Positions 27,451 through 36,948 of a stretch of 64,000 nucleotides of DNA are shown in pieces; positions within the stretch are counted from its first letter, which is position 1, and every line of letters starts with the position of its first letter. Both the position numbers and the translations under genes were made by a program. Where the stretch lies: contig NZ_JAASTT010000022.1 of NCBI RefSeq assembly GCF_014322795.1, positions 1 through 64,000 of the forward strand. Direction: 5' to 3'. The notes under the pieces are model-generated. The model worked only from the letters and a program-made list of their open reading frames with translations. It made no database searches and was not told the origin of the DNA. This DNA comes from Paenilisteria portnoyi. Lineage in GTDB: Bacteria > Bacillota > Bacilli > Lactobacillales > Listeriaceae.

Positions 27451-28392
27451 ATGCAAAAACGAGCACGGGTGATTTACAACCCAACATCAGGGCGAGAGAT
27501 TATCAAGAAAAACCTGGCCGATGTGCTGACAATATTGGAGAATGCAGGATATATAACGAGCTCCCATGCGACGACACCAGCGGAAAATGACGCAAAAAAT
27601 GAGGCACGAAAAGCGGTGGAAGATCGCTATGACTTAGTTGTTGCGGCGGGCGGCGACGGTACGATTAACGAGGTTATTAATGGCATCGCAGAGCAGGATT
27701 ATCGACCGAAAGTGGGGATTATTCCGACTGGTACGACAAATGATTTTGCACGGGCGCTTAAAATTCCACGAGATGTGATTAAGGCAACAGAAATCATTGC
27801 GAACGGTGCCAGTGTCGCGATGGATATTGGAAAAGCGAATGACACGTATTTTATTAATATTGGCGGCGGCGGACGGATTACCGAGCTAACGTATGATGTC
27901 CCGAGCCGTTTGAAAACGATGCTTGGCCAGTTGGCGTACTATCTGAAAGGCATTGAAATGTTGCCGTCACTTAAGCCGACCCAGGTGAAAGTGGCATATG
28001 ATGATGGAATTTTTGAAGGCGAAGCGATGTTTTTCTTGCTGGGGCTTACGAATTCAATTGGCGGTTTTGAGAAAATTGCGCCAGATGCAAAATTAGATGA
28101 TGGCAAATTCTCACTGATTATCGTGAAAAAAGTGAACTTAGCGGAGTTTATTCGATTGGTGACATTGGCTTTGCGCGGCGATCATATCAAGGAGCCGAAC
28201 GTAATCTATGTGAAGTCGGAAAAGGTCATTGTGCACTCGGACGAACAGATGCTAATCAATTTGGACGGGGAACTTGGTGGCGAAACACCGATGACCTTCC
28301 AAAACTTGCAACAACATATTTCCTTCTTTGCAAATGTGGCAGATATTCCAGCGTCGGACCTAAATAATAAACAAATGGAAATGATTGACTAG
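27451..28392 (+). CDS. dgkB: diacylglycerol kinase
   Basis: 313-residue soluble lipid kinase that returns diacylglycerol (from lipoteichoic acid synthesis) to phosphatidic acid. The catalytic DAGK loop AAGGDGTINEVINGI (about residues 65-79) and the PTGTTNDFARAL motif are intact. Position directly after gatCAB and before rlmCD is the conserved Bacillus/Listeria order. A GAGGACGGAG ribosome site precedes the ATG. Confidence 0.92.
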   Translation: MQKRARVIYNPTSGREIIKKNLADVLTILENAGYITSSHATTPAENDAKNEARKAVEDRYDLVVAAGGDGTINEVINGIAEQDYRPKVGIIPTGTTNDFARALKIPRDVIKATEIIANGASVAMDIGKANDTYFINIGGGGRITELTYDVPSRLKTMLGQLAYYLKGIEMLPSLKPTQVKVAYDDGIFEGEAMFFLLGLTNSIGGFEKIAPDAKLDDGKFSLIIVKKVNLAEFIRLVTLALRGDHIKEPNVIYVKSEKVIVHSDEQMLINLDGELGGETPMTFQNLQQHISFFANVADIPASDLNNKQMEMID

Positions 28393-28487
28393 CACATGAA
28401 TAGGTAAGCCAAATGACTTCTAGATAGGAAAGAAATCATGCGGCTTGTGTAATATATTTCGCTATAAATGTAATTTTTGTAAAGAAC

Positions 28488-28516
28488 TTGTATTAATCCG
28501 TAAAATGCGATATAAT
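28488..28516 (+). promoter_or_regulatory. promoter of the membrane-anchored protein gene
   Basis: TTGTAT, a 17-base spacer and TATAAT (28511-28516), about 52 bases before the preferred TTG start. Confidence 0.65.
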
Positions 28517-28567
28517 GGTGGAAGCTGTTATGACACAGTTAGAAACAAGGAAGAGGGTGTTTGCGAC

Positions 28568-29332
28568 TTGAAAAGCAGTCGTGTAAGCCGTTTTATTATT
28601 GGTTTGTTGGCATGCATAGCCATCGGGGGTGCAGCCTTTCTTATATTTTGGAATGTGCAGGCAGAAGAAGTATTGCCTGAGGTGGATCAAGCGAAATTAA
28701 TGGATAGTAATAGAACGTGGATTAAAACGAACACAAGTATAGCGATTGGACCGAATCTGGTCATTCCTATTAAAGGGGACAGTACAGTAACGAGCATCGC
28801 AAGCAATGGCGATTTAATTCTCGACACAACGAATGAAGCCGTTTTAACCAAAATGGCCAAAGTAGATTCGAAATATCAAGCGATGGGTCGTTTTCGAGTT
28901 AGGATTTTTGCGAACAAGGTATCAACAGTGATGAACCCAGCGACATTCCAATATACGCATGACAAAGTGGATGGCTTTTTGACAAGCTATTCGATTTTGA
29001 ATGGAACCTTGGATAAAACGGCGGGGAAAAGCTTTGGGCTTACCGCAAAATCAGGAACAACGATGCAAGTTAATGAGAAGTTAGAGACGGTGTATTCTAG
29101 TAACCTTGCTTCAAAAGTTGCGCCAGTTTTAGGCATCAATCCGAAGATATCGAGTCAATATTTAGAAGATGAATTCAATATTAAGGCTGGAGAAAAAGTG
29201 ACCGCCTATCCTAGACAGATGGAATATCAGTTTAGTGCTGAGAAAACATCGCTTGTCTTTTTTAAAGGGGATAGCGACGAGGAGATTACGCAACCAGTTG
29301 GATTGGAATATGTGATTAAGGAAAAAAGATAG
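28568..29332 (+). CDS. membrane-anchored protein of unknown function
   Basis: 254 residues from TTG 28568 (AGAGGGTG about 10 bases upstream). One N-terminal membrane anchor (residues 8-30, short positive N terminus), then an extracellular domain of about 220 residues rich in Ser/Thr/Lys. No family recognised. The frame extends upstream to 28445 but that part overlaps the promoter and gives a cysteine-rich tail unlike an export signal. Its stop codon lies inside the following terminator stem. Confidence 0.7.
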   Translation: MKSSRVSRFIIGLLACIAIGGAAFLIFWNVQAEEVLPEVDQAKLMDSNRTWIKTNTSIAIGPNLVIPIKGDSTVTSIASNGDLILDTTNEAVLTKMAKVDSKYQAMGRFRVRIFANKVSTVMNPATFQYTHDKVDGFLTSYSILNGTLDKTAGKSFGLTAKSGTTMQVNEKLETVYSSNLASKVAPVLGINPKISSQYLEDEFNIKAGEKVTAYPRQMEYQFSAEKTSLVFFKGDSDEEITQPVGLEYVIKEKR

Positions 29333-29353
29333 GTGTGCGCCTATCTTTTTTTT
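29322..29353 (+). terminator. terminator overlapping the stop codon
   Basis: AAAAAAGATAGG and CCTATCTTTTTT arms around a 6-base loop. The preceding gene's TAG is within the 5' arm. Confidence 0.88.
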
Positions 29354-29361
29354 GGTATAAT
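29353..29361 (+). promoter_or_regulatory. extended -10 promoter of rlmCD
   Basis: TGGTATAAT directly after the T-run of the upstream terminator, 34 bases before the ATG. Confidence 0.6.
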
Positions 29362-29394
29362 GTGAGGAGTCTAGATAGGAAAGGGAGGGCAAAT

Positions 29395-30759
29395 ATGGGT
29401 ACTCCAGTGAGTAAGAATGAGTGTATGGATGTTGTTTTTGAGGATTTAACGCATGATGGCAATGCTGTTGCGAAGATAAATGGTTATCCAATTTTTGTGC
29501 CGCAGGGTTTGCCGGAAGAGACGGCGCGGATTAAGGTTATTAAGACGAATAAGAACTACGGATTTGGCAAAATTATTGAGTTGACGAAGGAAAGCGCGGA
29601 TCGGGTGAGGCCGTCTTGTGTTGTTTATTCGCAATGTGGGGGTTGTCAGTTGCAGCATTTGAGCTATGACGGGCAACTGCGCGTGAAGCAGAAGCAAGTG
29701 GCGCAAGTGATGAAGCGGATTGGGAAGCAGGACGTCGAGGTATTGCCGACGCTTGGTATGGCGGAGCCTTGGCGTTACCGGAATAAGGCGCAAGTTCCAG
29801 TTGGGTTTGTGAACGGGAAATTGGTCGCGGGATTTTATCAGCAGCGCTCGCATCAGATTATTGATATGGATACGTGTTTGATTCAACACGCGCAAAATGA
29901 CGAGGCGATTCAGATTGCGCGTGGTGTTTTTGCGAAGTACCATATTGAACCGTATGATGAAACGACGCGAAAAGGTGTGTTGCGCCATTTGATGACGCGT
30001 TTTGCGACGACAACGGGTGAATTGATGCTTGTGATAGTGACAACGAAGCCGAATTTTCCGAATAAGGAGCAGATTGTGGCGGAGTTGCAGACGGCGATAC
30101 CTGGTTTGACATCGCTTGTTCAAAATGTGAATGCGGCGAACACAAATGTGATTTTTGGTGACCGTACAGATGTTTTGTGGGGTCATGAGTATATTATGGA
30201 CACGATTCACGGGATTTCTTTTGCGATTTCGGCGCGGTCATTTTATCAGGTGAATCCGGAGCAGACGGAAGTTTTGTATGCAGAGGCGCTGCGTTTGGCG
30301 GAGCTTACGTGCGAGGAAACAGTGATTGACGCGTATTGCGGGATTGGCTCGATATCGCTGTGCTTGGCGAAAGAGGCGAAACGGGTATATGGCGTGGAAA
30401 TTGTGCCGCAAGCGATTGAGGATGCGCGCGCGAATGCCAAATTGAACAAGATGGATAATGTCACGTTTGAAGTTGGGAAAGCGGAAGAGGTGATTCCGGC
30501 TTGGTTTAAAGATGGTGTCGTGGCGGATGTGCTTGTCGTTGATCCTCCGCGTAAAGGCTGTGACGAGGCGCTACTTGAGACGATTTTAAAAATGAAACCG
30601 AAGCGGGTCGTGTATGTGTCGTGTAATCCATCGACGTTAGCGCGGGATATGTTGGTGCTGACGGATGGTGGTTATATGGCGAAAGTTGTTCAGCCTGTAG
30701 ACATGTTTCCTCATACGACACATGTAGAGTGTGTAACAGTTCTAGAAAGGCACGCGTAA
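29395..30759 (+). CDS. rlmCD: 23S rRNA (uracil-5-)-methyltransferase, RlmCD type
   Basis: 454 residues from ATG 29395 (AAGGGAGGG upstream; the frame is open from 29335 but the extension lies in promoter sequence). N-terminal TRAM domain (about 5-60), an iron-sulfur cluster cysteine set ([11 protein letters not shown] plus a later Cys in DTCLIQ), and a SAM methyltransferase domain with [17 protein letters not shown] and the catalytic [11 protein letters not shown]. In Bacillus the single RlmCD enzyme modifies both U747 and U1939; this is inferred here by family. Confidence 0.92.
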   Translation: MGTPVSKNECMDVVFEDLTHDGNAVAKINGYPIFVPQGLPEETARIKVIKTNKNYGFGKIIELTKESADRVRPSCVVYSQCGGCQLQHLSYDGQLRVKQKQVAQVMKRIGKQDVEVLPTLGMAEPWRYRNKAQVPVGFVNGKLVAGFYQQRSHQIIDMDTCLIQHAQNDEAIQIARGVFAKYHIEPYDETTRKGVLRHLMTRFATTTGELMLVIVTTKPNFPNKEQIVAELQTAIPGLTSLVQNVNAANTNVIFGDRTDVLWGHEYIMDTIHGISFAISARSFYQVNPEQTEVLYAEALRLAELTCEETVIDAYCGIGSISLCLAKEAKRVYGVEIVPQAIEDARANAKLNKMDNVTFEVGKAEEVIPAWFKDGVVADVLVVDPPRKGCDEALLETILKMKPKRVVYVSCNPSTLARDMLVLTDGGYMAKVVQPVDMFPHTTHVECVTVLERHA

Positions 30760-30832
30760 TTTGCAACTCCTCCTAAATTAAGTTAAAATAACACTTGATA
30801 TAGTATAGAATTTTAGAGTGAGGTGTTCTTGG

Positions 30833-31432
30833 ATGGCAGCAGGTGAAATGACGCCTAAAGTAGATGAATATTTAGGCAAGGCGAAGAGGTATAAGGACGA
30901 ATTTACGGAATTGAGAAGAATAGCGCTGGAATGTGGCGTAACAGAAGATATTAAATGGAAAAATATTTGTTTCATGTCGGAGGGCAAGAATGTTTTTTTG
31001 ATTCATGGTTTTAAAGAGTATTTCGCGATTTTATTTATGAAAGGTGTGCTGTTTAAGGATCCGAATGGTATTCTAATTCAGCAAACGCCCAATGTGCAGT
31101 CAGCGCGTCAGATCCGGTTCACGAGTTTGGAGCAGGTTGTGGAAATGGAGCCGATTATTAAGGCTTACATGGAGGAAGCGATTGCCGTCGAGAAATCGGG
31201 GGCAGAAGTGGAATTTAAGAAACAGGAGGAAGTAGGCATTCCGGAAGAGTTACAGCGGAAATTCGAGGAAATGCCGGCTTTTAAAGAGGCTTTTGAGGGA
31301 TTGACACCGGGACGTCAGCGGGCGTATATTTTATTTTTTGCAACGCCGAAACAAGCGAAAACGCGGGAGTCGCGGATTGAGAAGAATGTTGACCGGATTA
31401 TGGATGGCATTGGGTTGAACGATCGCTTTTAA
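30833..31432 (+). CDS. YdeI/DUF1801-family protein
   Basis: 199 residues from ATG 30833. N-terminal DUF1801-like domain (YLGKAKRYKDEFTELR...KWKNICFMSEGKNVFLIHGF) and the C-terminal YdeI motif GRQRAYILFFATPKQAKTRE. Biochemical role unknown. GAGGTG lies about 9 bases before the ATG; the GTG at 30818 overlaps this site and is less likely. The following gene is 24 bases downstream on the same strand. Confidence 0.8.
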   Translation: MAAGEMTPKVDEYLGKAKRYKDEFTELRRIALECGVTEDIKWKNICFMSEGKNVFLIHGFKEYFAILFMKGVLFKDPNGILIQQTPNVQSARQIRFTSLEQVVEMEPIIKAYMEEAIAVEKSGAEVEFKKQEEVGIPEELQRKFEEMPAFKEAFEGLTPGRQRAYILFFATPKQAKTRESRIEKNVDRIMDGIGLNDRF

Positions 31433-31456
31433 TAGATACTTGAGGAGGCTACAAAA

Positions 31457-31810
31457 ATGAAAAAGTTATTCGATGAAACGCATGAATCGGAGGCTCGATA
31501 CTATCGTACAGTTTGGTATGGTTATGTAGAAGGGGATCTCGATGCGGCGTTGCGAGAATCCATTGTGTCGACGGTTCAAACGGATTTGGCTCAGAAATCG
31601 GAGAATGCACCAACTGCGACGCATTGGGTGTTTTATGGTGGCGCTACGAGTAAGGATGCGATTGGCGATACGGTTCGGCCTTCGTTGATGATTCGTTATC
31701 GTGACGGCGAATTTGTAAGCAATTACAGTATGAGTGATTTTGATTTTGTGATTGCCTTTGATATGATTATGGCTTTTAAAGAGAAGTTAGATAAGCAAAT
31801 AAACGGATAA
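31457..31810 (+). CDS. conserved-looking protein of unknown function
   Basis: 117-residue soluble protein with GAGGAGG upstream of the ATG. No recognised domain. It is acidic with an aromatic N-terminal half and no signal peptide. It may form a unit with the YdeI-like gene before it. Confidence 0.6.
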   Translation: MKKLFDETHESEARYYRTVWYGYVEGDLDAALRESIVSTVQTDLAQKSENAPTATHWVFYGGATSKDAIGDTVRPSLMIRYRDGEFVSNYSMSDFDFVIAFDMIMAFKEKLDKQING

Positions 31811-31815
31811 AAAAG

Positions 31816-32202
31816 GTGCATATTTTTCAAAAAAATAAGGAATGTGACATCGTACGGAATTCTGTATGGTGTTTTTTGTTTGGTATGTTAATTTTTGTGA
31901 TAGAAGGCTTATATACCTATAATTTAGCGAGGGGCGATGGGACTATGCGGGAACTTCATTTTCAAGACAAGATGGATGGTTTTCAAATTCGATTAGTGTC
32001 CGACAGTACGAAGATGTACACGCACATTACAATCATTGCTAGAAATGATGTTGGCGAAGGTTTTGAACATAGCAGCAAATATCTCACCTTCTTTTTGCAT
32101 CCAGAGGTAATGCTTGGGCGTGCTACAAAGACGTTTAATCGTAAAAATCCATATGGCATCACGTTTGATTGGACAAGGAAAGCGGATATTATATTGGAAT
32201 GA
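31816..32202 (+). CDS. small hypothetical protein, possible N-terminal anchor
   Basis: Open frame of 128 codons from GTG 31816, with one hydrophobic stretch (about residues 18-38) and a polar C-terminal domain. The ribosome site for 31816 is poor. An alternative start is ATG 31945, behind GAGGGG, giving a soluble protein of 85 residues. No family recognised; a real protein is likely but the start is uncertain. Confidence 0.45.
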   Translation: MHIFQKNKECDIVRNSVWCFLFGMLIFVIEGLYTYNLARGDGTMRELHFQDKMDGFQIRLVSDSTKMYTHITIIARNDVGEGFEHSSKYLTFFLHPEVMLGRATKTFNRKNPYGITFDWTRKADIILE

Positions 32203-32242
32203 CAGTACGCTGAGTTTAGAAGTGATACCATAAAATAAGAGG

Positions 32243-32279
32243 CTAGACATGGATGCGTGTATTCTGTGTCTAGTTTTTA
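32243..32279 (+). terminator. intrinsic terminator
   Basis: CTAGACA/TGTCTAG stem, loop of about 17 bases, followed by TTTTTAT. Confidence 0.75.
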
Positions 32280-32304
32280 TGTTCGCAATTGTCAAAAATC
32301 TACA

Positions 32305-32333
32305 TTGACAAACGCTGATTTTAGCTATAAGAT
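32305..32333 (+). promoter_or_regulatory. promoter of the amidase-permease pair
   Basis: Consensus TTGACA (32305-32310), a 17-base spacer and TAAGAT (32328-32333), about 33 bases before the amidase ATG. Confidence 0.7.
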
Positions 32334-32365
32334 AGATGCATTCAAGTGGAGAGGGTGACATAGAA

Positions 32366-33271
32366 ATGGTACAGATAATTAAAAAAGGCGCGCCGATTTA
32401 TGCGATGGACAAAGCGAATCAAGCAATCGCAACGGCAAAAGATGGCGACCGGCTGATTTTTGAAGCTTATGACTGTTTTGAGGATCAAATTACAGACGAA
32501 CATGGCGCATTTGAAAAATTGGACTGGAATCGGATTAACCCTGCGACTGGGCCGGTTTATGTGGAAGGCGCGGAGGTTGGCGATATTCTCGCGGTGACGA
32601 TTGAGAAACTGGATATCGGTGATACGGCGACATTATTTACGGGACCTGATTCGGGCGTGATGGGCGATGAGTTGACGGAAAATACGATTCGCCGTCTTCC
32701 GATTGAGAATGGCACGATTAAGTTTTCAGAAAAGATAGATATACCGCTTAATACGATGATTGGTGTGATTGGAACGGCGCCAGCTGGGGGTGCGGTTTCG
32801 TGTGGAACGCCAGATGCGCATGGTGGAAACATGGATTGTAAGGAGATTGGTGAAGGAACGACGCTATTTTTACCGGTAAATGTGGCGGGTGCTTTGCTTG
32901 CGATGGGTGATTGTCATGCGGCGATGGGAGACGGTGAGGTTTCGGTTTGTGGAGCGGAAGTGCCTTGTGACATCACGGTGACGGTGAATGTTATCAAAAA
33001 TAAGGATTGGCCGACCCCATTTTTAATTCGTGATGGGAAGCTCGCGACGATTGCTTCTGCGAAAACGTTAGACGAGGCAAGCGTGATGGCAACGAAGCAG
33101 ATGGTTCATTTTGTGGAACAATACACGAATTTGTCAAAAGGAAACGCCGCGCATTTATTATCTCTTGCAGCGGATCTGCGGGTGTGTCAAATTGTCGATC
33201 CGAATAAAACGGCGCGAATGGAATTACCACTTACTTATCTTACAAATTGGAGCACAGAGGAGCTGAACTAA
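32366..33271 (+). CDS. acetamidase/formamidase family protein
   Basis: 301 residues from ATG 32366 (GGAGAGGGTG upstream). The FmdA/AmdA family hydrolyses short amides such as formamide or acetamide to ammonia and the acid. The conserved GNMDCKEIGEGTTLFLPV and GDCHAAMGDGEV segments, which carry metal-binding residues of the family, are intact. One base separates it from the permease gene, so they are co-transcribed. Actual substrate unknown. Confidence 0.85.
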   Translation: MVQIIKKGAPIYAMDKANQAIATAKDGDRLIFEAYDCFEDQITDEHGAFEKLDWNRINPATGPVYVEGAEVGDILAVTIEKLDIGDTATLFTGPDSGVMGDELTENTIRRLPIENGTIKFSEKIDIPLNTMIGVIGTAPAGGAVSCGTPDAHGGNMDCKEIGEGTTLFLPVNVAGALLAMGDCHAAMGDGEVSVCGAEVPCDITVTVNVIKNKDWPTPFLIRDGKLATIASAKTLDEASVMATKQMVHFVEQYTNLSKGNAAHLLSLAADLRVCQIVDPNKTARMELPLTYLTNWSTEELN

Positions 33272-33272
33272 C

Positions 33273-34628
33273 ATGACACAACCAGAAAAAGGGAGTTTGG
33301 AGTCTTTTGGCTACAAGCAGGAATTAAAGAGAACGTTAACGTTGAAAGATTTAGTGATATACGGCCTGATTTTTATGGTCCCGATTGCCCCGTTCGGAAT
33401 TTACGGGGAAGTGGTAACAGCATCGAAGGGAATGATCGTACTTACATATATGATTGGTATGGTCGCGATGCTGTTTACGGCGCTTAGCTACGGCTCAATG
33501 TCGCGGGCTTTTCCAATCGCTGGTTCGGTTTACGCCTATGCGCAACGTGGCATTAACAAAACAGTCGGATTTCTCGCAGGTTGGATGATTTTGCTGGATT
33601 ACGTTTTTGTTCCAGCGCTACTCTATGTGGTTTCGGCAAATTCGTTAAAAGCGATTGTCCCAGATGTGCCGGTTTGGATTTGGCTGGTGGTCTTTATTTT
33701 GGTGAACAGTTGGATTAATATTCGTGGGATTGCGTTTACGGCGCGGGCGAACATTATTTTCCTTGTCGGTGAATTGATTGTTTTGGCGATTTTCATTGCT
33801 GTAGGCGTTGTCGCGATTTCGAATGGTGCGGGTGACGGTGTGACGATGAAGCCAATTTATAACGCTGCAGATTTTAATTTGCCATTTGTGATGACTGCGG
33901 TTTCGGTTGCGGTGCTTAGTTTCCTAGGGTTTGACGGGATTAGTACGCTTGCTGAGGAGACGAAAGGTGGCAATAAGACGGTCGGAAAAGCGATTTTGTG
34001 GGCGTTGATGCTGGTCGGATTCTTGTTTATCATTCAAACGTACATTGCGGCGTTGATTCATCCGGATTATCTTAATTTTGATAATATTGACACCGCGTTT
34101 TATCAAATTGCGGGAGAAGCTGGCGGACCTTTTTTGAAAAATGTAACGATTATTGCGACGATTCTTTCGTGGGGCTTCGCGAACGCACTTGCAGCACAGG
34201 CCGCTATTTCACGTATTCTGTTCGGAATGGCGCGCGACCAGAATTTACCTAAGTTCCTCGCAAAAGTGCATCCTCGTTTCCAGACGCCCTATTTGAGTAC
34301 ATTGATGGTTGGTTTTGTGTCGTTGGTTGTTGGACTTGTGTTCGTAAATGACATCGGGATTCTGTCATCGATTGTGAACTGCGGGGCGTTGACGGCATTT
34401 CTAGTGATTCACGTTTCGGTGGTGTACCATTACATCATCAAAATGAAATCGAAAAACTATCTGCTACATTTGGTGGTGCCCGTGATTGGCTTCTTGATTA
34501 TTCTATATGTGATGGTTAATCTGGATAACTTGGCTAAAATCATCGGTATTTCATGGCTTGCGATTGGGGTTGTGTACTACACGATTCTGCGCTTGACGAA
34601 AAAGAAAACGACGATTGATATGGAATAG
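33273..34628 (+). CDS. APC-family amino acid/polyamine permease
   Basis: 451 residues with about 12 membrane segments. The first segment contains the APC-typical FMVPIAPFGIYGEV, and FLGFDGISTLAEETKGG in segment 6 is the APC substrate-region signature. Best guess is a proton-coupled amino acid, amine or amide importer. Its pairing with the amidase suggests uptake of the amidase substrate, which is inference. The ATG lies one base after the amidase stop. Confidence 0.85.
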   Translation: MTQPEKGSLESFGYKQELKRTLTLKDLVIYGLIFMVPIAPFGIYGEVVTASKGMIVLTYMIGMVAMLFTALSYGSMSRAFPIAGSVYAYAQRGINKTVGFLAGWMILLDYVFVPALLYVVSANSLKAIVPDVPVWIWLVVFILVNSWINIRGIAFTARANIIFLVGELIVLAIFIAVGVVAISNGAGDGVTMKPIYNAADFNLPFVMTAVSVAVLSFLGFDGISTLAEETKGGNKTVGKAILWALMLVGFLFIIQTYIAALIHPDYLNFDNIDTAFYQIAGEAGGPFLKNVTIIATILSWGFANALAAQAAISRILFGMARDQNLPKFLAKVHPRFQTPYLSTLMVGFVSLVVGLVFVNDIGILSSIVNCGALTAFLVIHVSVVYHYIIKMKSKNYLLHLVVPVIGFLIILYVMVNLDNLAKIIGISWLAIGVVYYTILRLTKKKTTIDME

Positions 34629-34705
34629 AGAGAGATGAGTTGAAAAACCTTTTCGCATATCAGTCATAAATAGTAGCCAAATGGAAATAAAAAGTCTTGG
34701 TAGTT

Positions 34706-34766
34706 ACAATGGTACCTATAGAATGCACTTCTTTTTTTGAAGTGTCCATTTTATAGGTACCATTGT
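34706..34766. repeat. long hairpin upstream of the LXG locus
   Basis: Perfect 15-bp arms ACAATGGTACCTATA (34706-34720) and its complement (34752-34766), with a broken inner stem (AATG/CATT-like and ACTTC/GAAGT) and a T7 apical loop. The sequence after it is T-rich but not a clean T-run. It may end the permease transcript, or be a mobile repeat or operator ahead of the toxin locus. Confidence 0.7.
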
Positions 34767-34798
34767 ATATATCGCTTCTTTTCTTTTTGATAAACCTA

Positions 34799-34808
34799 AT
34801 GATATAAT
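34799..34808 (+). promoter_or_regulatory. extended -10 promoter of the LXG locus
   Basis: TGATATAAT about 68 bases before the first LXG helper gene; no good -35. Confidence 0.5.
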
Positions 34809-34875
34809 TAAGGATATGTATGAGAATATGATCCAATTATTACACAGAAAATCCAACTGGAAAGGAAGCAAAGTG

Positions 34876-35163
34876 ATGTCAAAGAAAATCCAATTACCAA
34901 GTGGACGCTTATCGGAACATGCAAAAGAAATAGGCAGCAGCGCAAATGATATTTCATTTCATTTACAACCGACAATGTCCTATTCCACGAGTTCCGCGCG
35001 CCAACTCGTACAAAGCAGTATGGATGTCGCACACATGCTAAAAACGATGCCAGAAGCCTTTAACAAAGATGTACAGAACTTAAAAAATGTGGAACAAGCA
35101 TTTGTCGCCTCTGAGAAAGAAATGGCGGATATGTGGAGTAAAGCGCTCCATTTAGACAAATAA
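34876..35163 (+). CDS. LXG-associated helper, DUF3130/TIGR04197 type
   Basis: 95 residues from ATG 34876 (GGAAAGGAAG upstream). Small all-helical WXG100-like protein resembling the TIGR04197 type VII secretion family (IQLPSGRLSEHAKEIGSSANDIS start). Such proteins bind the LXG domain of the neighbouring toxin and guide it to the type VII machine. It heads the cluster helper 1, helper 2, LXG toxin, immunity. The 60 codons open upstream lie in the leader and are not expected to be translated. Confidence 0.8.
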   Translation: MSKKIQLPSGRLSEHAKEIGSSANDISFHLQPTMSYSTSSARQLVQSSMDVAHMLKTMPEAFNKDVQNLKNVEQAFVASEKEMADMWSKALHLDK

Positions 35164-35189
35164 CAGGACATGAGGAGTGAATAGAAGGG

Positions 35190-35492
35190 ATGAATCAGCA
35201 GGAGGAAGCAGTTAGAAAGAGTTTGGAGAAACAACGGGAATTAGAAGAAGTAGAGCGCGAGTTTCGGCAATTAAAACGCCAACAAGAGGATTTACTCGCA
35301 CAAGTTGGGAATGCATGGCGTGGAAACCACTCTGAGAACAAATTAGGTGCGATAGCGTTAGATTTGACGCAGGAACAACGTATGACGCAAAAACGCCTCT
35401 ACAACTTAGATGACCAACTACAAGCAGAACATAAACAAGCAAAAGTCGACGTCGAACGAGCGGAAGAGGCGAAAGCAGATGCCACGCATTGA
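35190..35492 (+). CDS. LXG-associated helper, DUF3958-like coiled coil
   Basis: 100 residues, almost wholly helical and heptad-like (long E/K/Q-rich stretches) with a central AWRG turn that resembles the WXG motif. Fits the second helper (DUF3958-type) of LXG operons, thought to pair with the first. The 3' end overlaps the LXG start by 14 bases, which implies coupled translation. Confidence 0.7.
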   Translation: MNQQEEAVRKSLEKQRELEEVEREFRQLKRQQEDLLAQVGNAWRGNHSENKLGAIALDLTQEQRMTQKRLYNLDDQLQAEHKQAKVDVERAEEAKADATH

Positions 35493-36948
35493 TATTGGTG
35501 AAGTACGTTATTTTGTGGAACAATTTTTACGAGAGTCGCAACAACTGAAAGAAGCATTGACAAATTATCGAAAAGCAGTCGCGAAGATTATAGCCGACGA
35601 TGAAATAAAGGGTGAAATCGCAGACAGCGCGAAGAAGTACTATCAAACGGTGCATTATCCGATTGTGGACACCACCAAGGCATGTATGACAGATGCCGAA
35701 GAGATTCTTAAAAAATACACGAATGATTTTCACGATCAGGTTGATCCATCCATGAATGCGCGAATTGATTCCGATGAATTACAGGCGCTCCAAGGAGAGA
35801 TAAGGAAGTGTCAAAATCGATATGAAGACTTGCTAGTCAAAATGAAATCGATGGCAGGCGGTTCCTCGCTAGGACAACAAATCGGGATGCAATTAGGAAT
35901 GCAAACAGCAATGGGGCAATTACAGCAGGAAATGCAAATTATTGAACGTTATTTAGAATTTGATTCCAGTCATCAAAATGTGATGTATGATGTGGCAGCA
36001 AAGCTACATCAAGTGAAACAAGGACTAACTGAAATTCAGAGTAGTAAAGCATTCAACACAGTGAGTCACACCTTTAATACTAAAAATATGAGCATGGGTT
36101 GGCTAGATGGTTTGGTACCTGAGAAAAAGACAAAGCAGTATAACTTCGATGATTATACGAAAACGTTAGAAGGAAACTACTGGGTTCTCAGTAAAAATGG
36201 CATCACCGACCAAGAAAGTGCCAAAGCAACGATCGCCTACAACGACGTTTTAAAAGATGGTACAATTAAAATAGAGGATGAAGAATCAGGCGACTTCATG
36301 ACGGAGTATATGATTAATGCTGTAAAAGGTATTAATATGCTGAACCCAGATCAACCATTAACCAAGATGCAAAGTTTCTCCATTATTGCAGGCGTGATGA
36401 CTGGAATGGTCGCGATGAAGGGTCGTAGCGTAGTATATAAAAAAAGTAATATCAATAAAGTAGAGTCCGAACTGAAAATCAAAGAATACGGTGAACGAAT
36501 TGTTATCAAAAAATCCATTAATAGTGGGTTAGTGCGAAGTTACGTTCGAGATGTAGAACAACAAACAAGTAGAAAAATAGCCAAAGTACAGATTGATGCT
36601 TTGAAAGATGCGCTTAGAACAAAAGAATATACGAAATTGACTCCTGCTGAAACAGTCAAGCATAGAGTGAAGTTTGATGGAGTGAAAAATAAACTAATAA
36701 CTGAATGGGAAGCAAAGTTAGAACAGAAATGGCCAACGTATTCTGAAAATGTATACTCAGAGAAATCAGGGAAAATTATAAGGCGTCCTGGAGAAAAGTA
36801 TGATGCGCATCATCTAATTGAAAATACGTTTGGTGGAGAACATGAATGGTGGAATATCCATCCAGCAAAATTTCCAAATGAACACCAAGCTGGTATCCAC
36901 GGAGCTGGCTCGCCGGCGAGAGAATTATTTAAAGGAGAGACCAAGTGA
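35479..36948 (+). CDS. type VII LXG polymorphic toxin with HNH-like tip
   Basis: 489 residues from ATG 35479 (GGAAGAGG upstream, inside the helper gene). N-terminal LXG domain (about 1-205) for type VII export. A pre-toxin module at 221-265 (YNFDDYTKT...LKDGTIKI) follows, then a helical or hydrophobic stretch (about 290-315) and a C-terminal tip (about 400-489) with an HNH/His-Me-finger-like pattern: HH at 444-445, GGEHEWWNIHP, EHQAGIHG. This suggests a nuclease toxin (HNH, possibly HHH subtype; inference). The tip is AT-richer than the LXG part. The neighbouring SUKH genes are the expected immunity. No type VII secretion machine genes lie in this window. Confidence 0.85.
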   Translation: MPRIDIGEVRYFVEQFLRESQQLKEALTNYRKAVAKIIADDEIKGEIADSAKKYYQTVHYPIVDTTKACMTDAEEILKKYTNDFHDQVDPSMNARIDSDELQALQGEIRKCQNRYEDLLVKMKSMAGGSSLGQQIGMQLGMQTAMGQLQQEMQIIERYLEFDSSHQNVMYDVAAKLHQVKQGLTEIQSSKAFNTVSHTFNTKNMSMGWLDGLVPEKKTKQYNFDDYTKTLEGNYWVLSKNGITDQESAKATIAYNDVLKDGTIKIEDEESGDFMTEYMINAVKGINMLNPDQPLTKMQSFSIIAGVMTGMVAMKGRSVVYKKSNINKVESELKIKEYGERIVIKKSINSGLVRSYVRDVEQQTSRKIAKVQIDALKDALRTKEYTKLTPAETVKHRVKFDGVKNKLITEWEAKLEQKWPTYSENVYSEKSGKIIRRPGEKYDAHHLIENTFGGEHEWWNIHPAKFPNEHQAGIHGAGSPARELFKGETK

